From contig NZ_SZNH01000004.1 of assembly GCF_005869855.1 (NCBI RefSeq), forward strand, positions 214,578-274,529: a DNA stretch of 59,952 nucleotides. The letters run 5' to 3'. This document shows positions 44,603 through 54,894 of the stretch, one piece after another (the stretch's first letter is position 1; each line of letters opens with the position of its first letter). The DNA comes from Nostoc sp. PA-18-2419 (GTDB lineage: Bacteria; Cyanobacteriota; Cyanobacteriia; Cyanobacteriales; Nostocaceae). A program made the translations under genes and the position numbers. A model generated the notes under the pieces. It did not search any database and was not told the DNA's origin. It saw only the letters and a list, made by a program, of their open reading frames with translations.

Positions 44603-47600
44603 TTAATTATCTGTAGGAATTTTAATTAAAAACTCTGTACCTTCTCCTGGTTTGGACAAACATTTAATTTCGCCATGATGTTTTTCAACCACGATTTGAT
44701 AGCTGATAGACAATCCTAAGCCTGTACCCTTACCTGGTGCTTTGGTGGTGAAGAAGGGGTCGAAAATGTGCGATCGCACTTCCTCTGGAATACCTAAACC
44801 ATTATCAGCTATTTTAATTACAACTTGATTATTAACAATTTGGGTAATAATCCAGATACTCAAGGGAATCCGGGGGCATTTTTCTGTTGATTCTAAATAC
44901 TTTTGCTGGATAGTTTTGAATTTTTCCTCTAATGCATCAACACTGTTACTCAAGAGATTCATAAATACCTGATTTAGTTGTGCGGGATAGCATTCTACCA
45001 AAGGTATAATATTATATTCTTTAATCACTTCAATAGCTGGGCGATCGCTAGTATTTTTCAACCGATGCCCCAAAATTAGCAAAGTACTATTTAATCCTTC
45101 ATGAACATCTACTGCTCTCAATTCCGCCTCATCAGTACGAGAAAAGTTTCGCAGTGATAGAACAATTTCATGAATTCGCTCTGCTCCAACCTGCATAGAA
45201 TCAACTGTTTTAGGTAAATCTTCGATAATAAAATCTAAATCAGGTATTTCAATTTTATTTTGTACTTCTGGAATTTGCCGATAAAGTTTTACTACATCTA
45301 GCAGTTCTTGAGTATATTCTTTTAAATGTGTGAGATTACCAAAAAGAAAACTAACTGGGTTATTAATTTCATGAGCAACTCCGGCTAAGAGCTGTCCCAA
45401 ACCAGCCATTTTTTCACCCTGAATTAATCGGCTTTGAGTTTGTTTTAATTCTTGCAGGGCTTGAGTAAGCTCTGAAGTTTGACGTTTGGTTTGTTCAAGT
45501 AATTCTGCTTGTTGAATTGCAATTCCTAATTGCACTCCTACTTGAGCCAGAAGATTAATTTCCTCTTCTTTCCAATAGCGCGGTTGGGAATTTTGATAAG
45601 CAACTAACAATCCCCATAATTTTTCACCTTGACGAATGGGAACGAAAGTTTCGTTACGCGGAAGTTCGTTATCATCATCTGTATCTTCAAAGGTTTCTAT
45701 AATCAATGGTTGAGTTTGTACAACAGGTTTGCGACCATCTTTGAAAGAATCTGCCACAAATTTACCGCTCCAATCAGAGTTAAAGCGGTAGATTGCAACT
45801 CGCTCAACTTCTAGTAGCTCTCGCACAGCTTGAGTAGTAGTTTTAAAAATAGTTTGAATATCGAGGGATTGACGTATTTTGTCAATAGTAGCAGCCAATA
45901 ATTCTTGTCGTTCCATTGCTTTTTCTCGTTCGGTAGCTTCTGCTAACTGCACAGCTTGCATTTGAACTTGTTTGAAATAAGAATCTTGTTTCAATGCCAC
46001 TCCCAATTGCTCGGCGATTTGAGTTGCAAATTCAATTTCTGACTGTTGCCAATGACGAGGAGCGTTGCATTGGTGAATACATAACAATCCCCAAAGCTCT
46101 CCTTTTTTCAATAGTGGAGCGACCAGATTGGCACGCACTTGAAATGCTTTTAAAATTTGTACATAACAACCTTGAAAATTTTCTTGATAAATGTCAGCGA
46201 TCGCATTTACTCGACCTTGGGCGTAAAGCGGTGCAAAATATTCACCAAAGCAGTCGTCATAAACTTTTTCTGCTATTGCCGAAGTCCAACCAGCAGCTAC
46301 ATCTTCATAAACAAATTCTCCTTGCCAATCATTTTGAGGATGAAAGCGGAACACGCCTACTCGGTCAGCTTTCAGCAGTTGCCGCATTTCGGTAACAGAA
46401 GTTTGAAAGATTGTATCTAAATCTAAAGATTCCCGAATTCGAGCAATAACACTAGTTAATATTTTTTGTTGCTCTGCTTGATATCGAGCTTCATGTAAAA
46501 GTTTGTTATGTTGTAAAGCAACCCCTAAATTTTCCGCAATTTGGCTGACAAATTCAATTTCCGAAGATTGCCAAGTTCGAGGATTGCTGCATTGATGAAC
46601 ACAAAATAATCCCCATAATTTCCCTTGCTTCAACAAGGGAACCACCAGATTAGCCCGTACTTGAAATTTGCCGAGAATCGCCGCATGACATTCACTTAAT
46701 CCCGCGTCGTAAATATCTGCTACTGCTTGCACTCGGTTTTGTTGATAATTAATAGCAAACTGTTCCCCAAAACAGTGATCGTAGACTTTTGCAGTGATTA
46801 CTGAGTCCCATCCAGTTACAACATCTTCAGAAATAAATTCTCCTTCCCAGTCTTTTTGAGGATCGAAACAAAAAACTGCCACTCGGTCTGTTTGTAGCAT
46901 TTGCCTAACTTCGGTGACAGAAGTTTGAAAAATTGTATCCAAATCCAGAGACTTCCGGATACGAGTAATCACGCTGGTTAATGTTTTTTGTTGTTCTGCT
47001 TGATACCGAGCTTGTGCTAACAACTCGTGATGTCGCAATATGACACCAATTTGTGTACCGATTTTGGTCAATGATTCGACTTCATAAGATTGCCATTGTC
47101 TGGATGAGGCATTTTGGTAGGCAGCAATCACTCCCCAGAGTTTGTCTCCTTGGAGAATTGGGGCAGTTGCAAAGGCTTTTGTTTGAAATTGCTCTAACAG
47201 ATTGATGTGGCAATCTGTTAATCCTGCTTGATAAATGTCATTGACTGTAAATGTCTCATTTTTTAGATAACGTCCCCCTTGAGTTTGTTGCAAATAAGTA
47301 TCAGCGATCGCAGGCTGAATACTAACTAAGGCAGTCCACCCTTCAGCAAATGATTCAGCTACAAAGTTACCACTCCAATCAGCATTAAAACGAAAAATTG
47401 CAACTCGGTCGGCTTGCAGTAGTTTGCGAATTTCTAGAGTTGTTGTTTTAAAGATAATGTCAATATCCAGAGGTGAACGAATTGTATCCACAAGCTGAGC
47501 AATTACTTGGTCGCGCTGGGCTGCTTGAGCTAATTTTGCAGCTTGTAATTCGACTTCCTGAAGATGCTTGACTTGTTGAATCGCAACTGTTAAATGGTCA

Positions 47601-48130
47601 GCAATTTGGCGAATAAATTCAATTTCTGATTCTTTCCAGTTCCGCGCCTCACTGCATTGATGGATACAAAGTAATCCCCACAGTTTCTTCTCTCGTAATA
47701 GAGGGACAACGAGGTTGGCACGGATTTGAAATTTATCCAAAATTTCTCTATAACAATCACTTACTCCCACCTGATAAATATCAGCAACTGTTTGCACCTG
47801 TCCTTGTTGATAACTACTAGCAAATTGTTCTCCAAAGCAGTGGTCGTAAACTTTTACTTCCATTGCTGAAGTCCAGCCAGGTGCAACATCCTCAGAAATG
47901 AATTCTCCTTCCCAGTCTTTTTGAGGATCGAATTGGAAGACTCCTACTCGGTCAGCATTGAGCAACTGACGCACTTGTGTAACTGTAGTTTGAAAAATCG
48001 TATTTAACTCAAGAGACTCTCGAATTCGTACAATTACACTCGCTAGAGCCTTTTGTTTCTCTAGTTGCTCTTGAAGTTGAGCGCTTGACAATAAAAGTTG
48101 ATTTTCTGTGAAACTTGAATTGAGTTCCAT
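44603..48130 (-). CDS. Multi-GAF sensor histidine kinase, candidate cyanobacteriochrome
   Basis: This 1175-residue soluble kinase has five tandem GAF domains at about residues 25-190, 205-368, 380-545, 553-718 and 742-875. GAF1, 3 and 4 have a DXCF motif (Cys98 and Cys453 in DHCFGEQF, Cys627 in DDCFGEYF) and the second Cys position of bilin-binding GAFs: Cys126-Tyr, Cys481-His, Cys655-Tyr. GAF2 has Cys307-His but no DXCF; GAF5 lacks both. The pattern [12 protein letters not shown] then LWGLL, HQC, matches cyanobacteriochromes of the TePixJ type. A coiled coil leads to the kinase: His920 in [13 protein letters not shown] box [11 protein letters not shown]1 DNGLGIP and G2 [10 protein letters not shown]. 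Expected input: light or a bound bilin; expected output: phosphotransfer to an unlinked regulator. ATG at 48130. Confidence 0.85.
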   Translation of the reverse strand: MELNSSFTENQLLLSSAQLQEQLEKQKALASVIVRIRESLELNTIFQTTVTQVRQLLNADRVGVFQFDPQKDWEGEFISEDVAPGWTSAMEVKVYDHCFGEQFASSYQQGQVQTVADIYQVGVSDCYREILDKFQIRANLVVPLLREKKLWGLLCIHQCSEARNWKESEIEFIRQIADHLTVAIQQVKHLQEVELQAAKLAQAAQRDQVIAQLVDTIRSPLDIDIIFKTTTLEIRKLLQADRVAIFRFNADWSGNFVAESFAEGWTALVSIQPAIADTYLQQTQGGRYLKNETFTVNDIYQAGLTDCHINLLEQFQTKAFATAPILQGDKLWGVIAAYQNASSRQWQSYEVESLTKIGTQIGVILRHHELLAQARYQAEQQKTLTSVITRIRKSLDLDTIFQTSVTEVRQMLQTDRVAVFCFDPQKDWEGEFISEDVVTGWDSVITAKVYDHCFGEQFAINYQQNRVQAVADIYDAGLSECHAAILGKFQVRANLVVPLLKQGKLWGLFCVHQCSNPRTWQSSEIEFVSQIAENLGVALQHNKLLHEARYQAEQQKILTSVIARIRESLDLDTIFQTSVTEMRQLLKADRVGVFRFHPQNDWQGEFVYEDVAAGWTSAIAEKVYDDCFGEYFAPLYAQGRVNAIADIYQENFQGCYVQILKAFQVRANLVAPLLKKGELWGLLCIHQCNAPRHWQQSEIEFATQIAEQLGVALKQDSYFKQVQMQAVQLAEATEREKAMERQELLAATIDKIRQSLDIQTIFKTTTQAVRELLEVERVAIYRFNSDWSGKFVADSFKDGRKPVVQTQPLIIETFEDTDDDNELPRNETFVPIRQGEKLWGLLVAYQNSQPRYWKEEEINLLAQVGVQLGIAIQQAELLEQTKRQTSELTQALQELKQTQSRLIQGEKMAGLGQLLAGVAHEINNPVSFLFGNLTHLKEYTQELLDVVKLYRQIPEVQNKIEIPDLDFIIEDLPKTVDSMQVGAERIHEIVLSLRNFSRTDEAELRAVDVHEGLNSTLLILGHRLKNTSDRPAIEVIKEYNIIPLVECYPAQLNQVFMNLLSNSVDALEEKFKTIQQKYLESTEKCPRIPLSIWIITQIVNNQVVIKIADNGLGIPEEVRSHIFDPFFTTKAPGKGTGLGLSISYQIVVEKHHGEIKCLSKPGEGTEFLIKIPTDN

Positions 48131-48937
48131 TGCTATTGATTTTAAAAATATTTCTACAAAAATTTATGATGCCAAACTTCGTCCAGTTGAACAACGTCAA
48201 GCTTGTAAGTATGACAAACTTATTCTTGAAGTATTCAATTCTTTTAAAGAAGATGCCTATTGTTATAGTTCCCCTTTCTTGACCTATCTTCACAACTTGT
48301 TAATAATCAGTTCTCAGACTTCTGTACGGTTTTCCACTTCTATCACGGTTGGATTTGAGTTAAGGGTTGAAATCTCTAAAGTAAACTACGACGGGCTAAT
48401 GTGGTGAAGATTGTCATTAATCCTTTGTAAACTCAAATGACAGCGCTCACTAGTTAGAGTACAATTTAAATGCATAACAGCTTAATTGTTGATTGTTCGC
48501 TAATTTAATTGGATGTCAAAGTAGAGATTGGCATCAAATATTAATGTTTTTAAATGCACACAGAGGTATCTAGATGGGCAGTGATCACTGTCTGTGTGAT
48601 GAAATATTCTTGTAATTTTGCACGATCATGTCAATACCTTATAGTACAGGTTGGCAGAAATAAACAGACGATGTTGAATTGCTAAAAAACTTACGCATAA
48701 GTATTTTTATCATTTAATGAGTAATTTTTTATCAGACAAGGCAGAGGGCAGTTCTTGCTGGAGGAAAGAAGTATGAATGAAAACTTTAGTTCTGGGTCAT
48801 TGGTTGTTTTTATTTCTTGGAGTTCCCTAATTGCGATTACACTAATGACTGACTTATCTAAATTTGCCTGACAGACCCTAAAATTTAAGTTAAATGTTTT
48901 CAAATATGTACTCTGCAAGAGTATTTAGGTATTCTTC
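48131..48937. other. Intergenic region between kinase gene and murJ
   Basis: These 807 AT-rich bases hold the promoters of both divergent genes. Near 48805-48830 the sequence TTTTTATTTCTTGGAGTTCC resembles one end of a family 1 element, but I found no matching left end. No gene is supported. Confidence 0.45.
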
Positions 48938-50542
48938 GTGACACAACAAGACCAAAAACCCTCTCGTTCTTTCGCTGGAATTGCTGGCATTGTTGCCATT
49001 GCTACATTAATTAGTAAAGTGTTTGGTTTAATTAGGCAGCAAGCGATCGCTGCTGCTTTTGGTGTTGGTGCAGCTGCGACTGCCTACAGCTACGCTTATA
49101 TTATTCCTGGCTTTCTATTGATATTACTAGGTGGCGTAAACGGCCCATTACACAGCGCGCTTGTCAGCGTTTTAGCCAAGCGTAAGCAACAAGAAGCTGC
49201 TCCCCTAGTAGAAACAGTAACAACGCTAGTAGGTGGATTTCTATTTCTGGTAACATTTGCTCAAATTTTCTTGGCAGATGAGATTGTCGATTTAGTGGGT
49301 CATGGCTTGGATGCAACAACCAGAGCGATCGCAATTCAACAGCTGCAAATTATGGCGCCAATGGCTTTATTTTCCGGATTAATTGGCATTGGTTTCGGTA
49401 CTCTCAATACAGCCAATCAATATTGGTTACTCTCCATTAGTCCCTTATTATCGAGTATTACCGTCGTTGGCGGTCTTGGTATCTTGGCTATGCAACTGGG
49501 CAAAGATATTATTAAGCCGGATTATGCTTTCATTGGTGGTATGGTCTTAGCTTGGGGAACCTTAGCAGGAGCAATTCTCCAGTGGTTGGTGCAGTTAATT
49601 GTTCAATGGCGGTTAGGACTAGGCACATTACGCCTGCGGTTTGATTTTAAATCTCCTGGCGTCCAAGAAGTAATTAAAATCATGACTCCAGCGACAATTT
49701 CTTCTGGAATGATGCCAATTAATGTTGCCACCGACCTTTATTTTGCTAGTCCCATCCCTGGTGCAGCAGCAGGATTTAATTATGCCAATCTATTAGTACA
49801 AACTCCCTTAGGAATTATTTCTAATATCATTTTATTGCCCTTATTGCCGATATTTGCCAAACTCGCTGACCCAGAAAATTGGCAGGAGCTAAAATTACGC
49901 ATTCGCCAAGGACTGCTACTTACTGCCTTCACCATGCTACCGCTAGGAGCGCTGATGGTGGCGCTATCTGTACCCATTGTCCAGGTAGTATATGAGCGGG
50001 GTGCTTTCAAGCCAGAAGCCACACAACTAGTGTCATCGTTACTAGTCGCTTACGGTATTGGGATGTTTGCTTATTTGGGACGTGATGTTTTGGTGCGGGT
50101 GTTTTATGCTTTGGGCGATGGGCAGACACCTTTTCGCATCAGTAGTATTAATATCTTTCTCAATATTGTATTAGATTGGTTTTTCGTTAAACCCTTTGGC
50201 GCTCCTGGTTTAGTTTTAGCAACAGTGAGTGTAAATTGCAGCTCCATGTTGATGCTGTTGTGGTTACTTGATCGCAAACTTAATGGTTTACCTTGGCGTG
50301 AGTGGAGTATGCCGATTCTCGGTTTAATTGTTGCTAGTCTGGTAGCAGGTGTAGCCAGCCATGAAACTTTGGTTGTTTCCCAACAATTATTAGGTAAAAC
50401 AGGTTTACTGATTCTGCTATTGCAATTGTCTATATCTGGCTTTTTGGGAATAGCTGTGTTTGCAGCGATCGCCTCATGGATGAAAATACCAGAAGTAAAT
50501 AATTTTGCGGTTCGTCTACGTCAGCGCTTTTTGAAAAAATAG
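48938..50542 (+). CDS. murJ: Lipid II flippase MurJ
   Basis: MurJ moves lipid II across the inner membrane for peptidoglycan synthesis. This 534-residue MOP-superfamily protein has about 14 membrane helices. Diagnostic segments are SKVFGLIRQQAIAAAFG in helix 1, YAYIIPGFLLILLGGVNGPL, then ATDLYFASPIPGAAAGFNYANLL and VYERGAFKPEAT. The essential Arg of LIRQ is present. The start is GTG at 48938, with no ATG closer in frame. It stands alone between other genes. Confidence 0.92.
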   Translation: MTQQDQKPSRSFAGIAGIVAIATLISKVFGLIRQQAIAAAFGVGAAATAYSYAYIIPGFLLILLGGVNGPLHSALVSVLAKRKQQEAAPLVETVTTLVGGFLFLVTFAQIFLADEIVDLVGHGLDATTRAIAIQQLQIMAPMALFSGLIGIGFGTLNTANQYWLLSISPLLSSITVVGGLGILAMQLGKDIIKPDYAFIGGMVLAWGTLAGAILQWLVQLIVQWRLGLGTLRLRFDFKSPGVQEVIKIMTPATISSGMMPINVATDLYFASPIPGAAAGFNYANLLVQTPLGIISNIILLPLLPIFAKLADPENWQELKLRIRQGLLLTAFTMLPLGALMVALSVPIVQVVYERGAFKPEATQLVSSLLVAYGIGMFAYLGRDVLVRVFYALGDGQTPFRISSINIFLNIVLDWFFVKPFGAPGLVLATVSVNCSSMLMLLWLLDRKLNGLPWREWSMPILGLIVASLVAGVASHETLVVSQQLLGKTGLLILLLQLSISGFLGIAVFAAIASWMKIPEVNNFAVRLRQRFLKK

Positions 50543-50716
50543 TCACCCCAATCTGTATTTCTATTGAATTGTAAATTGAATAGTCATATCACCTTATTGG
50601 GTGAAAAACAATTCAGCCAGTAAGGTGAACCGAGTGTGGGAGGTTAGATTTTCTAAAAAAAGAGATTCTGGTACTAGAGAACATTGATATTACCTAACTC
50701 TAGTGAGAAGAATTCT

Positions 50717-51229
50717 ATGAAACTGACAAAATTAGCTGCCTCTTTCCTCGCTGTAACTTCTATTATTCTTTCGGGTGGTATTGCCTCTGCTCAAACAGCA
50801 GGTACTAACGGTAACTATATCGGTGCTGGTATTGCTGCTGGTGCAACCAGTGGCGGACAAGGAAACGATAATGCACAATTTGGTGGGAATATTCAAGGAC
50901 GCTACGCCGTGCCGAAAACACCTCTTTCTGTGCGGGGTTCTGTATTATATGGTGGTGATGCTGCTGCCATTATGCCTATAGTCACTTACGATGCGCCCAT
51001 TGCTAGAAACACTAACGTTTACCTCGGTGGTGGTTATTCTTTTATCACTGACGAAGGTCAAAATAGCCCATTGGGCAATCGGAATGCACCTGTAGTCACC
51101 CTTGGTGTTGAATCAGAAGTTAGCAAAAATGTCATCGCCTATGGTGATACGAAATGGGGCATTGACGCTTATAGAAATAGTGATGCTGATGCTGTAAGCT
51201 TCCAAGCAGGATTGGGTTATCGCTTCTAG
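50717..51229 (+). CDS. Small outer-membrane beta-barrel-like protein
   Basis: This 170-residue exported protein has the signal peptide MKLTKLAASFLAVTSIILSG and a cut after ASA (residue 25-27, before QT). The mature part alternates Gly/aromatic-rich strands (NGNYIGAGIAAGATSGG, then VYLGGGYSF) and ends GLGYRF with a C-terminal Phe, as in outer-membrane barrels of about eight strands. The ATG at 50717 is preferred because the signal peptide starts there; the frame is open 11 codons upstream. It is followed by a strong terminator. Function unknown, possibly a small porin-like or adhesion barrel. Confidence 0.78.
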   Translation: MKLTKLAASFLAVTSIILSGGIASAQTAGTNGNYIGAGIAAGATSGGQGNDNAQFGGNIQGRYAVPKTPLSVRGSVLYGGDAAAIMPIVTYDAPIARNTNVYLGGGYSFITDEGQNSPLGNRNAPVVTLGVESEVSKNVIAYGDTKWGIDAYRNSDADAVSFQAGLGYRF

Positions 51230-51297
51230 GAATCGCAACGGCTGATTCGGAGTTTCTTAGCAATGATATCTGCCATCTGCGATCGCGATTCATTCTC

Positions 51298-51337
51298 TCG
51301 CATCTGAGTTTCTGTACTCAGATGCGATGATTTTTTT
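51298..51337 (+). terminator. Intrinsic terminator
   Basis: A 12-bp stem of TCGCATCTGAGT with ACTCAGATGCGA around a six-base loop, followed by TTTTTTT at 51331-51337. It ends the barrel protein gene. Confidence 0.85.
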
Positions 51338-51442
51338 AATCATTTTTATTTATGATTATGAAAAAAAATAGTACTGGCTATTATTGATAGTTTCTCTTAG
51401 AGTGAAATTATAGATTTTATATGCTGGTATTATAAATTACTG

Positions 51443-51745
51443 ATGAACGAGATTAATCCCATTCCAGAAATAATTGGCGAAACAACAGACGTAGAATCTT
51501 GGCTAATTCGGTCAGGGCTAAAATTCTCAGACTTGGGTGATGATGCTACTAGTAGAGCAATTCGTAAGCAATGGCGAGAGTACCAAGCCGCAGTTCAAAG
51601 ATGCTGTGTAGTCCTACACCAGCCACCATCACAGGTTCAATTAGGCGGCGATTATGCCAAGTTGAGAATACCTGGTGGTTTAAAAAGGGAATGGGGCGTG
51701 GGCGAGATAATGGAGATGAGGAAGCAGGGGGAGAATAACTCTTAG
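51443..51745 (+). CDS. Small hypothetical protein
   Basis: This is a 100-residue soluble protein. The first 75 residues look real (ESWLIRSGLKFSDLGDD, then QPPSQVQLGGDYAKLRIPGG), acidic at the front with a helical centre. The last 20 residues come from purine-rich sequence like the GATGAGG/GGGGAG stretches at 30360 and 37960, so the natural end may have been altered by repeat insertion. I do not recognise the family. ATG at 51443. Confidence 0.55.
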   Translation: MNEINPIPEIIGETTDVESWLIRSGLKFSDLGDDATSRAIRKQWREYQAAVQRCCVVLHQPPSQVQLGGDYAKLRIPGGLKREWGVGEIMEMRKQGENNS

Positions 51746-52507
51746 GTTTTTTATCGAGAGGCCAAGGGTGGTTAGGCTTGAAAGAATATCAAGTGCGAGA
51801 TAAAAAAAAGTCTAATGAGGCGTTTTATCTTGGTGTTCTGTGCTTATACTTTTATTCTTTGGCATCAGCTGACTGGGGGGTTAAGACGAAGATGGGCAAA
51901 CAAAGATTTGAACACTTTTATTGAAGGTAATAACGCTTTTTGAACAGCTATCTATGAGTCGATTTTTAGACTGGCTGACCCGTTCATCGTGACCTGTTTG
52001 CTGCGAATATCACCAGTTTGGGTTTCATTTCGGCATAATTTTTGTTTAAGTCCCGTTAACTCTGCTAGCATCTTTGTTGAGTTAGTAACGATATCTTTAT
52101 ATGGAACTAATCTAGGAAGTTTATAAGTAAATATTATATATTTGAAAGTTTTTTATATTCAATATACGCTTTACTAAAAAATTTTAAAGATACTTTAATG
52201 GTACAATGTTAAAGAATCATGACATTAAGCAATATTCTATTAAACTTGTTAATTTGCATTAATAGGTGTATGTAAATCTTGCTCTTAAAATCTTGAATAA
52301 TCTAGTCGATGCCTTATCTACAGTTTAGAAAAGTAGTGCTATGTGCGTTGTTATCTTTAGTGGAGCAGCGAATTTGGATTTGAGATACTATTTTTGATAA
52401 CGAACTTCAAATAGCTTGTATTTGTTTATTCCTATATTTATAAGCAGCTACAGCAAATTTTTACAAATCATTTTTTTAGTTACTGCTTATTTATTATTGT
52501 AGAGTTT
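51746..52507. other. Intergenic region with a decayed transposase
   Basis: These 762 bases hold the transposase remnant (51756-52038) in the first part; the rest (52040-52507) is AT-rich, with no gene and presumably the HPP promoter. Confidence 0.5.
51756..52038 (+). pseudogene. C-terminal remnant of a DDE (IS4/IS701-like) transposase
   Basis: Three reading frames in turn give one transposase-like C terminus: GWLGLKEYQVRDKK, then after an extra A in an eight-A run SLMRRFILVFCAYTFILWHQ and LTGGLRRRWANKDLNTF, then SRFLDWLTRS, and finally LFAANITSLGFISA with a TAA at 52036-52038. The 'EYQVR-K..MRHF.LV..AY' pattern is that of IS4/IS701-group enzymes. Frameshifts and the missing N-terminal part (all DDE residues) show it is long dead. 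Confidence 0.55.
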
Positions 52508-53113
52508 ATGAAAGGAAATTTACCAAAAAAACTAACTAATTATCCCTATTTAAGATTATTGAATTACAAAAACCTTCACTTGAAATGGAAGAATTACTGG
52601 TTTAAGATCAGCGGAACCTGGCGGTCATGTCCTTTAACATGTCCTATAGAGAAACCTCATCACAGACATATTTTTTGGAGTTGGCTTGGTAGTTTTTTCG
52701 CAATAGCAGCAACGGCTTACCTGTCTGTGAAAACAAATTCTCCTTTACTTATGGCTCCATTTGGTGCTACTAGTGTATTGATATTTGGTGTACCAGATAG
52801 TCCTTTGGCTCAACCCCGTAATGTGATTGGTGGTAATCTCGTAGCTACCTTAGTCAGCCTAATTGTTCTACATCTTTTCGGTTCTTCACCTTGGACAATG
52901 GGAATGGCAGTAGCAACAGCCATCGGGATGATGCAGCTTACTGGAACTGTACACCCACCTTCAGGAGCAGTTGCCTTAGTCGTAATGATGACAAAAGCTT
53001 CTTGGCAATTTCTGTTAACACCTGCTTTAGAGGGTTCTATTATTTTGGTGCTTTGTGCTGTGGTTTTTAATAATCTGGCACAAGATAGGACTTATCCCAA
53101 GCACTGGCTGTAA
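52508..53113 (+). CDS. HPP family membrane protein
   Basis: This is a 201-residue integral membrane protein. A hydrophilic N terminus of about 55 residues is followed by four to five hydrophobic segments (WLGSFFAIAATAYLS; LLMAPFGATSVLIFG; VATLVSLIVLHLFG; GMAVATAIGMM; SIILVLCAVVF). The signature HPP is at residues 149-151 in GTVHPPSGAVAL, with APFGATSV as the second family motif. Plant plastid and cyanobacterial HPP proteins have been linked to nitrite transport; that role here is inference only. ATG at 52508. Confidence 0.85.
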   Translation: MKGNLPKKLTNYPYLRLLNYKNLHLKWKNYWFKISGTWRSCPLTCPIEKPHHRHIFWSWLGSFFAIAATAYLSVKTNSPLLMAPFGATSVLIFGVPDSPLAQPRNVIGGNLVATLVSLIVLHLFGSSPWTMGMAVATAIGMMQLTGTVHPPSGAVALVVMMTKASWQFLLTPALEGSIILVLCAVVFNNLAQDRTYPKHWL

Positions 53114-53291
53114 GCTTTTTAACGTTATTTCTTCAAATAAGCGATGGCAATAAAGCTCAAAAAAGAGAGTTTAGATACTATATAGGGGGATTATTAGGAG
53201 AAAGCGAGAGAAAAAACCTCTTTCAGATGGCTAAAAATGCTGTAGAGGTGACTTACCATCGATTGCACAACTGTTATCTAAGTCCCGTTAG

Positions 53292-53389
53292 CTAAGAGAC
53301 TGACAAATAAAAAAATCCTACAGTCAACAGTCATCAGTCATCAACTTCAAACGGGATAATTTATTTATTGAAGTTCTTTAACATCCTTA
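53292..53389. repeat. Small inverted-repeat element, family 1, copy 4
   Basis: The left end TAAGAGACTGACAAATAAAA nearly equals the left end of copy 1 at 3484 (shared GACTGACAAATAAAAAAAT). The reverse complement of the right end, AAAGAACTTCAATAAATAA, matches the general terminal repeat. The right end runs into trhO, supplying its last codons and stop. Confidence 0.55.
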
Positions 53390-54288
53390 TTTTTGTTTGT
53401 AACTTGGGTTTGGTAGTGTCGCCATTTTTCCAGTTGACGCGCTCTTTTTTCATCAGTGAGGCTATCAAAACAATAAGCACAGGAGATACCTTCCTCATAC
53501 TGGGGAGAAACTTTATTTTCCTCAGAAATTGGACGCCCACAACCTAGGCATAACTCATAGCTTCCTTCTTCCAACCCATGACTGACGGCTACCCGTTCGT
53601 CAAAAACAAAACATTCCCCTTCCCATAAACTTTCTTGGGCTGGAATTTCCTCCAAATATTTGAGAATGCCGCCTTTGAGATGATAGACTTCTGCAAAGCC
53701 TTGGGCAAGCATAAAGGATGAGGCTTTTTCACAGCGAATGCCACCCGTACAAAACAGAGCAACTTTTTTATGTTTTGTTGGGTCAAGGTGATGGCGCACA
53801 TAATCAGGGAATTCCCGGAATGAGCCAGTTTGCGGATTTTCTGCTCTTTGAAAAGTACCGATATTCACTTCATAATCATTGCGGGTGTCAATCACGGTTA
53901 CTTCTGGGTCAGAAATTAAATCATTCCATTCCTGGGGAGTCACATAAGTACCAACTCGTTGATTTGGGTCAATTTCTGGCAATCCTAAAGTGACAATTTC
54001 TGACTTCAACCGCACCTTCATCCGCTCAAACGGTGGAGTTTGGGTATAAGATTCTTTGTGTTCTAGGTCAGCTAGACGAACGTCAGAACGCAAAAACCAG
54101 AGAACAGAATCAATCGCCTGACGCGAGCCTGCAATTGTACCATTAATTCCTTCTTCTGCTAGTAAAATTGTTCCCTTGACACGTTGCGTTTGGCAGTAAG
54201 ATAGCAGAGGTTCTCGTTTTTCGGCAAAATCTGGCAGCTTGACGAATTTATACAGTGTTGCAACAACCTCGATATTTTCTGGCTTCAT
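53365..54288 (-). CDS. trhO: tRNA uridine(34) 5-hydroxylase TrhO (rhodanese-domain)
   Basis: TrhO (YceA/YbfQ family) makes 5-hydroxyuridine at the wobble position of tRNAs with U34, using oxygen. Its 307 residues show an N-terminal ferredoxin-like domain ([18 protein letters not shown]), a rhodanese domain with active Cys180 in [13 protein letters not shown], and a C-terminal Cys-rich part ([18 protein letters not shown]) that may bind metal. The gene for tRNA-Ala(UGC), a known type of substrate, starts 73 bases away on the other strand. The last residues (ELQ) lie in a repeat element. ATG at 54288. Confidence 0.92.
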   Translation of the reverse strand: MKPENIEVVATLYKFVKLPDFAEKREPLLSYCQTQRVKGTILLAEEGINGTIAGSRQAIDSVLWFLRSDVRLADLEHKESYTQTPPFERMKVRLKSEIVTLGLPEIDPNQRVGTYVTPQEWNDLISDPEVTVIDTRNDYEVNIGTFQRAENPQTGSFREFPDYVRHHLDPTKHKKVALFCTGGIRCEKASSFMLAQGFAEVYHLKGGILKYLEEIPAQESLWEGECFVFDERVAVSHGLEEGSYELCLGCGRPISEENKVSPQYEEGISCAYCFDSLTDEKRARQLEKWRHYQTQVTNKNKDVKELQ

Positions 54289-54361
54289 CCCTTTAGTAAT
54301 TGAACAATATTGAGTTACAATAACAACGGCAAGTAGGCTTTGCCTGCCATTTTAATTTTAC

Positions 54362-54434
54362 GGGGGTTTAGCTCAGTTGGTAGAGCGCCTGCTTTGCAAG
54401 CAGGATGTCAGCGGTTCGAGTCCGCTAACCTCCA
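54362..54434 (+). tRNA. tRNA-Ala (anticodon TGC)
   Basis: A 73-base cloverleaf. Acceptor GGGGGTT pairs with AACCTCC (one G-T pair); D arm GCTC/GAGC; anticodon stem CCTGC/GCAGG with loop TTTGCAA, anticodon TGC at 54395-54397; T arm AGCGG-TTCGAGT-CCGCT; discriminator A at 54434. The CCA end is not encoded. U34 is the site expected to be modified by TrhO. Confidence 0.97.
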
Positions 54435-54652
54435 TTGTTACCAAAAGTTAGACAGTGAGAGTATTGCTGAATATTATACTCTCATAAGCAACGCAGATAT
54501 GACCAATCTTCCCAGGTACACACTGCTAAAAATTATGTACGATGCTTAAATTCTAAAAACCTTAATATCTCACGAATTTGATCTCAGAAAAAATATTATA
54601 AAGTACTTGCCAAATCCTATCGTTTAGGTTTAAGATTAGAAAATGTGAGCGT

Positions 54653-54724
<72 letters not shown>

Positions 54725-54894
54725 TTTATCAGAGTTAGCAGTCAATATGGGTACTGTGTGATCAGCCAACAAATCCCGAAAATCTTGGATTTGGTTTATC
54801 AAACGCCACTCAACGAGCCGGGAAGCTTCATCCAACTAAAGTGGCTCCCCAAGCTACGCAATTTATTTTTTGGGCTTGACGCCAGCGTATTAGC

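Noticed and set aside
48700-48832. Fifth family 1 element upstream of murJ
   Set aside because: Only one end resembles the consensus (TTTTTATTTCTTGGAGTTCC); no partner end was found.
52047-53290. 12-base direct repeat TAAGTCCCGTTA on both sides of the HPP gene, suggesting a composite mobile unit
   Set aside because: Many 12-mers repeat by chance in 60 kb; the copies lack matching flanks and no inverted ends or transposase are present.
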